Assembly (NCBI GenBank): GCA_944990035.1
Contig: CALYLX010000061.1
Span: 62,001 to 126,000 of the forward strand
DNA from: Clitopilus passeckerianus
Lineage: Eukaryota; Basidiomycota; Agaricomycetes; Agaricales; Entolomataceae
Length of the DNA stretch: 64,000 nt
Reading direction: 5' to 3'
This document shows, in pieces, positions 57,588 to 64,000 of the stretch; the first letter of the stretch is position 1; the number at the start of each line of letters is the position of its first letter. A program made the translations under genes and the position numbers. A model generated the notes under the pieces. That model did no database searches. It was given only the letters and a program-made list of their open reading frames with translations, and was not told where the DNA came from.

Positions 57588-60069
57588 ATGCGCCGCGCCA
57601 GCCTTTTTCTCGGCCTTCTGAGTGCCCTATCCGCTTGCAAAGGTGGCACCCAATCTTGTTCCAGAACGGAACCTGTAAGGAATTGCTGACGCAACGTTGC
57701 TTTGTAGGTGACCCGTACTTCACGTTTGACGGGCCAGGCTTTCCTGCTTGTAACCAGGTGGCTAAGGTGTATCGTCCATCCACCGTCGATGAGATTCAGT
57801 CCATCGTGAAAGATGCAAACAGCAAGGGCATCCCAGTCCGTGCCAGTGGCGTAAGTTACAGGATACTGCGTCATTATAACCGGCTAACAAACGTCTACTT
57901 TAGAATGGTCACATGTGGTGTAAGCATCTCTCTCAATAGTGTCCTCGAGCAAATGCAAATGCGCCTCATTAGATGACACAATGTGTTCTGATGATGCAAA
58001 CACCATTATTATCAAGACTGATGCTGTTAATGGTATCTCTGACTTACAACTTAACGGTGCCAAGGGCAGCGTTATCGTTGAGGCTGGAGTCACCTTCCCT
58101 CAACTGTCAGTGTTTCCATTTGTTTCCGGGTCCATGTCATATACTGACAGGATAATATTGTAGTGCTGAATGGTTGCATCAGAGAGGTGCCTCTCTCGGA
58201 TATACCCTAGGTCAGACTTCTCCCTCGAAACACCCTCTGAGATACTGACAAACCGCCCAGTCAACTGGAATATTACCATTGGTACGTGATGCGATCGTGG
58301 TTCGTGCGATGTCACGGTTGAACGGCTGCCCACAGCGGGCGCTATGGCAATGGGCGCTCATCGCTCTTCACTTCGGGAGGATTCTCAAGTCTCCAGTGCT
58401 GCTCTCGCTTTTGACATCATTAATGGCAAAGGTCTGTTTCACCTATTGGCGTGCAGAAAGCAATGAGCTCATCGATTAACAGGCGACCTGGTTCACTTGG
58501 AAAGGGATCAGACCAATGATACGTGGCTCGCTGCTACCACCTCTCTCGGTCTCCTGGGAGTCATCGCCCGAGCGAAGATAGAGATCCTTGCGGACTTCAA
58601 GGTCTTTTCCAACCAAACGATTCTGGATGAAGATCATGTTCTCAACGGTGATATATATGCTGAAATATCGCCTTATGTGACTGCAAATTACTGGGTGAGC
58701 ATCTCTCCAGACAACCTGCATTATCAAATACTGAGACTACGCGTGCACAGTGGTGGCCTGGTATGTACCCTCGACTTGCGTCCTCACTGAGAATTACTAA
58801 CTTGCGTAGGCCTAAAGAAATTCCATCTGAGGACTTACGGCGTCGTACCAAAGTCTACGATTGGAACTGCTTTCCAGGTATGTATCTCTCCTTTGTCCCG
58901 ACACATCCTTTCTCATGGAAACCCCCCAGTCTACTTTCTCCGTCACGGAGACTGAAGGAAACCTCGCAAGGAACCTCCTTAACGGTGGCCAGAATGTCAG
59001 CTTAGCCAATTTTGCGACTGAAGCCATATTCTTCGGGCTTTGGAGCGCTCCAAATTTCCATGGTATGTCCTTCAGATTCTTTCTTCGATCTGAGTAACCG
59101 AGCTTGATCCCCCACCAGACAAAACGTTCGATCTACCCCTGCTGTTCTGGCCTGTCTACGGATACGCATATGACGTACTCATTGGCGGACTTTATCCGAA
59201 CCAGAGGCCGGAGTGGGAGTACGACCTCCATGGGAAGACTCTTGAGCTCGCTGTGCCCATAACCCAGGCGAATGCGGTCTTAAAGCGCGTCCGACAACTT
59301 TTCGATCAGGCTGCTGCTGATGGAAAGGCTGTAACCTCCACCTATCGAAGGTATGGATACCGCATGCAATCCGACGGTGAATTTTTATCTAAATATTTTT
59401 CCTTTGCATAGCGGCATCAACATCAAGGTAAGTCTTGCTTTAGGCACCGACGGCTGCCTTCGACCATATGATTAATCCCGCATATCAGTTCGGGAAGCCT
59501 TTTGATAGCTTCCTGGGTCAAACGACAACGAGGGTAGGAAGTCGGCAAGCGGATTGGTCGAAGGTGAGACTTTTCGATCTCTTCGTCGACCCAGGAGATA
59601 CCGAGGATCCACGCGCTTGTTTCTCAGGGCGCTATGATGTTCGATTTCCCGTCGTTCGTCCCTACAACCGGTGACCATCATCGATACAACGAAGAATGGT
59701 GAGCATTTTTATGATCTTCTCGAAGCTTTGAATGACCCCGAACTTTCGTAGGTACGGCTTGCTGGCACGGACTCTGATTGACGAGGTCAGTTCCCAGCGT
59801 CATGAGAGACTCGATGCCCACCGCTAATATTTAATTGTATTGCATAGTTCCCTGTGAGACCGCACTGGACAAAGAACACTCGCGCCGTTTTCACACAGGC
59901 CGTCAAGAACTTGGATGAGGATGTGCGTATGACAGTGATCGGAAGCATTTATGTCGTACTTATGCATGCTATTCTGCAGAGCTTGGCCCGATTCGCCAAA
60001 GTGCGCCAGCAATTCGACCCGGATAAAACTTTCAAGAGTGTCGTCGGTGAAATAATCGGGGTCGTTTGA
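57588..60069 (+). CDS. secreted FAD-linked oxidoreductase (sugar-lactone oxidase-like)
   Basis: Signal peptide MRRASLFLGLLSALSAC, then GDPYFTFDGPGFPACNQVAK VYRPSTVDEIQSIVKDANSK, the start of a PCMH-type FAD-binding domain. ASG-NGHMWYDTMCSDD, SVIVEAGVTFPQLAEWLHQ, GASLGYTL, VNWNITIG and GAMAMGAHRSS follow, the usual FAD-binding blocks with GAHRSS in the pyrophosphate loop. The C-terminal half (DLVHLERDQTNDTWLAATTS LGLLGVIARAKIEI) leads to an aldonolactone-oxidase-like cap ending RFAKVRQQFDPDKTFKSVVG. It probably oxidises a sugar lactone or alcohol outside the cell, making H2O2; the substrate is unknown. About 12 introns. The first seems to use GTGGCA as donor, which alone keeps the frame to GDPYFTF. 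Confidence 0.82.
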
Positions 60070-60342
60070 GCTTGTGAAATAATGGGTGTCCCGTAATTAA
60101 AGACCCTCTTTGTATATTTGTTCCTTCTATTCTTTCAAAGGACTTGTGCTGCCGTAACAGATAATGCAAAATTCAGTCCAATTAGCAATGTGCCGGTCTC
60201 TATCGAATGAATATCTCCACAGATTTGAAGGGTTAGGCCGGCAGACCTTGAACCAATCACCATTGATTATTGATCCCGCCTTTGTGACGTTTTGTGTGGT
60301 TATCTTTGTCAAGCCCCTTTTTGCCAAATAACCTCCTTGACC

Positions 60343-61035
60343 ATGATTAGGTTCATCCTCGTACAGGTCAGTCCTTGGCCTCAGTGGTATCGGCGGAGAT
60401 GCTTACTACTAAGGTTAGAATCGGCAAGGGAAGACGAGGCTTTCTAAATGGTATGTTCCCTACGACGACGACGAGAAGGTCCGTGGCGAGATGTCCTCAC
60501 TGAGGCCGTTGTACTGATCCTGGCTCCAATTCCTTCAGGTTCGACTACGAGGAGAGGTCCATCGACTAGTGGCTCCACGAGACCAGAAATATCAGTCAAA
60601 TTTTGTAGAGGTGCGGCCACTGCATGCAACATAAAGATTGTCTTCCTGAAACAGGGCTCTAGTTCCGAAATTACAAGGTCGTGTATCGACGCTACGCAGG
60701 CCTATTCTTCTGCCTGTGTGTTGACGCCAATGACAACGAGCTCGCATATCTGGAAGCCATTCATCTATTTGTTGAGATCCTAGGCAAGCGTTTAACGGCC
60801 CGATATCAGGCCTATTCTAACCTGGCGATTACAGACTCCTTCTTTGACAACGTGTGCGAACTCGATCTTGTTTTCAATTTCTACAAAGTGTGTGCCGTTT
60901 CGAACGCTCCAACTGATACTCATCTCTGAATAGGTCTACGCCATCTTGGACGAGATTTTCTTGGCTGGGGAGATAGAGGAGACAAGCAAAGACGTGGTGC
61001 TGTCGCGGCTGGAAGAGCTGGAGAAACTGGAGTAA
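60343..61035 (+). CDS. APS2: AP-2 complex sigma subunit (clathrin adaptor small chain)
   Basis: Spliced protein of about 143 aa: [20 protein letters not shown], then [72 protein letters not shown] follows, then [20 protein letters not shown], and it ends in LEELEKLE. It is near-identical in layout to fungal and animal AP2 sigma, which binds the dileucine cargo motif and completes the AP-2 core in endocytosis. Five introns. The fourth (60784-60834) begins GCAAGC instead of GT, a GC-AG intron with a good branch site (TTCTAAC). The start ATG follows ACCTCCTTGACC. Intact. Confidence 0.95.
60784..60834 (+). other. GC-AG intron in AP-2 sigma
   Basis: The exon ends CTAG and the intron starts GCAAGC and ends TTACAG (51 nt). 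Splicing here joins VEIL and DSFFDN, as the conserved family requires; no GT donor nearby gives this. Confidence 0.85.
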
Positions 61036-63066
61036 ACAGGGTCGCCGACGTCGGTCTGCTGCGCCGGCTCGATCTTCCGCATGGATTACTCACTCTCTAT
61101 TCCGGCTCTGGAACGATTGTATCATACTGAACTATACGCCACCAAATGATACCCTTCACCCAAACTCCACTTGCAAGCTTGAATAGCCCATGTAATTGGC
61201 ATGCAGACCTCCTTCCACCGTGTATTCTCCGACTTCAGCGCGAATTAAAGGGTTGTATGTGAGGCTCATTCGCCGAGGCTTGGTCTGATCGAACCTGTAG
61301 CCCATTGGATCTATTCGCAGAGTCCGTCAGCGAATCAGATGAAGTCATTCACCCCGCGCTCGCGTCAGAACTCTGTTTTTACCTGCCTATTCCGTTTCAA
61401 CGACGCCAATATCTTGACATGGGGCTTCTTATGGCAACCCGCCACCACCCTTGATAATTTGACCTACCTCCGCACTTCCGTCGAAGTCGAAACATATCAT
61501 GTTTTGATGCATCAAATGCACCCTCTATGTGAGAGGAAACTTCGGGAACGGCGAAAACCGATATCGGCCAGCTTATGAGAAGGATATTCCAGGGAAGTCG
61601 TACACGCCTGCCGGCTGCAAGCTTACAATTGGCTCGATGGCACAAAGAGATTCGATGTGATCTAAAGCTTTTTCAAATTGCCGGTTATTCTTGTCACTAC
61701 GTGCCTAACGGATCGCTACTCAGTTTATGGGCCACCTTCCCCGACACCATGGTGCCCACTCCCTCGATATCCTGTGACGGAGGCGATTTGTCCAAACCAG
61801 GCGTCAGGATAATAGGCGGCTTTTTCGTTGAAATGTGCAATTGACAATTGGGACCTCCGCAAGGAAATTCATTCATTCAAACAGAGTTTACCTCCCTCTA
61901 TTCCACCACGACCCTCTTCGTTTGCATAGCATCGTCAAATTATGGCAGTTCATGGATTTGCGCGCCCATGTTGCTGACGAAAACGTCGTGACTTGAAAAC
62001 ATCGTGCAGTGCAGCCATGAATTCCCCTTGGGCCAAGCCATGATAAAGTTCAAGCCGCGTAGAATAGCCCTAAAGAAACGAAGAATTGACACCATCCCCA
62101 TCCACAACGATGGGTTCCGTCTTCCTCAAGATATTATTCTGGTCCCATGACATCGTACCAGGGGTCCCATCTTGGTTGCCCTCACTCTCCGAGCACTCCA
62201 CCGAAAGTACCAGAGCATTCTCACTGGTTCCTTCTGCCTCTCAACTATCTCCCCATTGCCCTCGTCATCGTCAAGGTGTTGCTCTCCGACCCTACCAACC
62301 GGAAGACTTTGAGCCTAAATGGCACACACGAAAGTTCGGGAGAGGCACACGGGAGCCACGTGGCGATCTCCATAAAGGGTATGTCGTCAGGCGTTGAATC
62401 AGATAGGAATTTTTAGGCGGTGGACCCTAGTCCCTCGATCTCATGCCATTCCCCCTTTGAAGCGAGGACGATGGGCTATGAGCACACAATTGGCGCTTGG
62501 TCCCCAGAGGCCGTCACGGAAATGCGGTGTATGCATATGTATTGCGTCTGCCAGCGTCGAGAACCTACACGCTATGAGCTAACCGGAGAATCGCGATTTC
62601 CCTGTCTCGCCGAAATGCCTCCGTACGTGGAGATTCCCTCCACGATCCAGTTCGTTAGGTGAGCCGCGTTTGATAATGATTCCCTTCGCATAAATAGGAC
62701 GCGTTCGTAGAAGCACCACTCTATTTTGTTGATTCGTGCGCAATACTGCTGGTATTTTAGGCCCTTCCCATCCTCGAGGCCCCTCCTCGCTCCTCGCTAC
62801 CCTGTACGCTCAGCACACGTTTAAATACCTGACCCACCCTATCCGATACAAATTCGCCTCCTGTTCAACTTCAAGGCCACTAGTCCAACCCGTTGTCAGC
62901 TCCAATCCGGTCCAGGTCTCGACCCCATATCAGTAAGGAAAGCTGCCTGTGCTGCGAACACCAGCAGAGAAACTCTGTAAGCGATTTATTTTCTGTTTTA
63001 CCCCTCCTTCTGCTCATGCTTGTCATTTTCCGTCGCCCTACAGGTTATGCAACCGCTGCTCCATAC
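61036..63066. other. intergenic stretch without a supportable gene
   Basis: Short frames occur at 61339-61578, 61575-61844, 62086-62416 and 62420-62662, the last with several Cys and Met (MRCMHMYCVCQRR). None shows a known motif or joins into exons. The last 100 bases contain the CCTACAG acceptor-like site just before the F-box gene start. Confidence 0.4.
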
Positions 63067-64000
63067 ATGAATTTAACTCTGGAGGTGTACCGCGATATTG
63101 TCAGATACGTCGGGAACCGAGCGGACATTGCCTCCCTTTGCAGGGTCTCAAAGGCCTTCCAAAATGTGTCAGAGCGGGCGTTGTACAATACCCTGTACAT
63201 GCGCGATATTGACGTGACTGTAAACCTCTGCGTTACGTTAGCGTCTAAACCACATCTCGCAGAGTTTGTGGATGCACTTACGATTGTCTTTCCGGATGCA
63301 ATTCAAGATTCGGAAAGTGACGATGACGACGAATCCCATGAGAACTGGTCCCAGGCTACGCCCCTAGAAGTTCCCCCCGACTACTGGCCATTGGTATCCC
63401 GAACTCTCCAGGCGACAACGTCCTTGCGATTTTTAAACATACACGTCAACGACTACCATCAAAGAGGGGTTGCATGGATCTTGGATGGGTGTTCCTTCCA
63501 GCTCCAACACTTTCACTGCGACCTCGATTGGGATACCCACCTCGTCGGCTTTCTAGATACCCAAGCCGGCCTTAACGATCTTTATCTCATAGATTACAAC
63601 GAGCTTCCTAAATCTGACTCTGGCTCTCACACTCATAATCATGCTCACGACGACACACCCACCTCTGGACCTGAATCTTTATCCACTACATCCACGACTA
63701 ATAATACCGAGGCGGGCAATTCCCCTGTGGACCCCGTCATAGATACCCAAGAAAAGCTCGTTCTAAATCCGTCGTCCTTGCCGGCCCTCGCCACTCTCGA
63801 ATGCACATTCTCGGAAGCTGCGATCGCCCTCCTTCCAGGTCGCCCCATCACCCGGCTGAAGACATGTTTTTCCAGTTCTACACTCCCGCAAAAACGTGCG
63901 GAGGTGGCGTTACTGTTCTCAAAGATCAAGCTTTCACCTCGACCGCTCTGTTCGTTGGATTTGTCCGACTCGGAGTACAGCGAGAGCTTTTCAATGGAGC
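63067..64000 (+). CDS. F-box/LRR-like protein, 3' truncated by the window edge
   Basis: Open for 311 codons to the window end. It starts MNLTLEVYRDIVRYVGNRAD IASLCRVSKAFQNVSERALY, a divergent F-box-like helix trio of the kind common in agaricomycetes (L-E-x-x-x-I, then LCRVSKxFxxxxERxLY). Leucine-rich segments follow (LVSRTLQATTSLRFLNIHVN, CSFQLQHFHCDLDWDTHL, LPALATLECTFSEAAIALL). A low-complexity His/Ser/Thr/Asn-rich insert lies near residues 200-235 and an acidic patch (ESDDDDESHE) near residue 85. Presumed SCF substrate adaptor. It has no N-terminal coiled coil, unlike the 5.9-7.7 kb gene. The real start may lie in an exon upstream of a CTACAG acceptor at about 63,045. Confidence 0.75.
   Translation, partial: MNLTLEVYRDIVRYVGNRADIASLCRVSKAFQNVSERALYNTLYMRDIDVTVNLCVTLASKPHLAEFVDALTIVFPDAIQDSESDDDDESHENWSQATPLEVPPDYWPLVSRTLQATTSLRFLNIHVNDYHQRGVAWILDGCSFQLQHFHCDLDWDTHLVGFLDTQAGLNDLYLIDYNELPKSDSGSHTHNHAHDDTPTSGPESLSTTSTTNNTEAGNSPVDPVIDTQEKLVLNPSSLPALATLECTFSEAAIALLPGRPITRLKTCFSSSTLPQKRAEVALLFSKIKLSPRPLCSLDLSDSEYSESFSME

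Overview
The window is eukaryotic and almost certainly comes from an agaricomycete (mushroom-forming basidiomycete). Genes are broken by many 45-75 nt GT-AG introns. Housekeeping proteins are fungal in type (EB1, Afg2, PIG-T/Gpi16, Rce1, AP-2 sigma, ATP synthase f). The accessory content is F-box proteins with an N-terminal coiled coil, MYND-finger proteins, P450s and small secreted proteins, as is common in that class. No bacterial operon, CRISPR array, rRNA or tRNA was recognised.

Layout. 0-3.6 kb: an MCT-type MFS transporter (+) and an EB1 microtubule plus-end protein (-). 3.7-7.9 kb: two tandem, decayed F-box-family copies (-). 7.9-10.9 kb: no convincing gene, but two inverted ~200 bp arms 1 kb apart. 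11-13.4 kb: a PPPDE peptidase-thioredoxin-PUL fusion protein with a 13 nt micro-exon. 14.1-16.2 kb: tandem paralogous small secreted proteins with duplicated promoters, then an interrupted reading frame. 17.5-27.1 kb: an unrecognised lysine/histidine-rich protein and a ~4.7 kb tandem duplication of a [P450 + MYND] module; the upstream copy is broken in both genes and the downstream copy looks intact. 28.6 kb: an unrecognised ~210 aa protein. 29.9-33.0 kb: a GH2 beta-mannosidase (-). 34-35 kb: decayed coding sequence. 35.9-43.7 kb: five more MYND paralogs: three head to tail at a ~1.93 kb period, then a divergent pair. 44.5-45.7 kb: the CAAX protease Rce1. 47 kb: ATP synthase subunit f with a 9 nt micro-exon. 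49.7-51.6 kb: PIG-T (-). 51.8-54.8 kb: Afg2/Drg1 AAA ATPase (+). 55.2-56.5 kb: a helical, possibly PPR-like protein (-). 57.6-60.1 kb: a secreted FAD oxidoreductase. 60.3-61.0 kb: AP-2 sigma with a GC-AG intron. 63.1 kb to the end: an F-box/LRR-like protein that runs off the window.

The right-hand part (44.5-61 kb) is dense conserved housekeeping. The left and middle parts (3.7-43.7 kb) are accessory and duplication-rich. The most notable feature is the local expansion of one MYND-finger family to seven copies in 23 kb, two of them linked to duplicated P450s. Copies range from intact to frameshifted to nonsense-mutated. All share an N-terminal motif (PPMSxGPxSxEDFAxxLG) and a central domain I do not recognise. 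All functional statements are from reading translations by eye; exon joins were chosen by GT-AG rules and by agreement with paralogs or known families.
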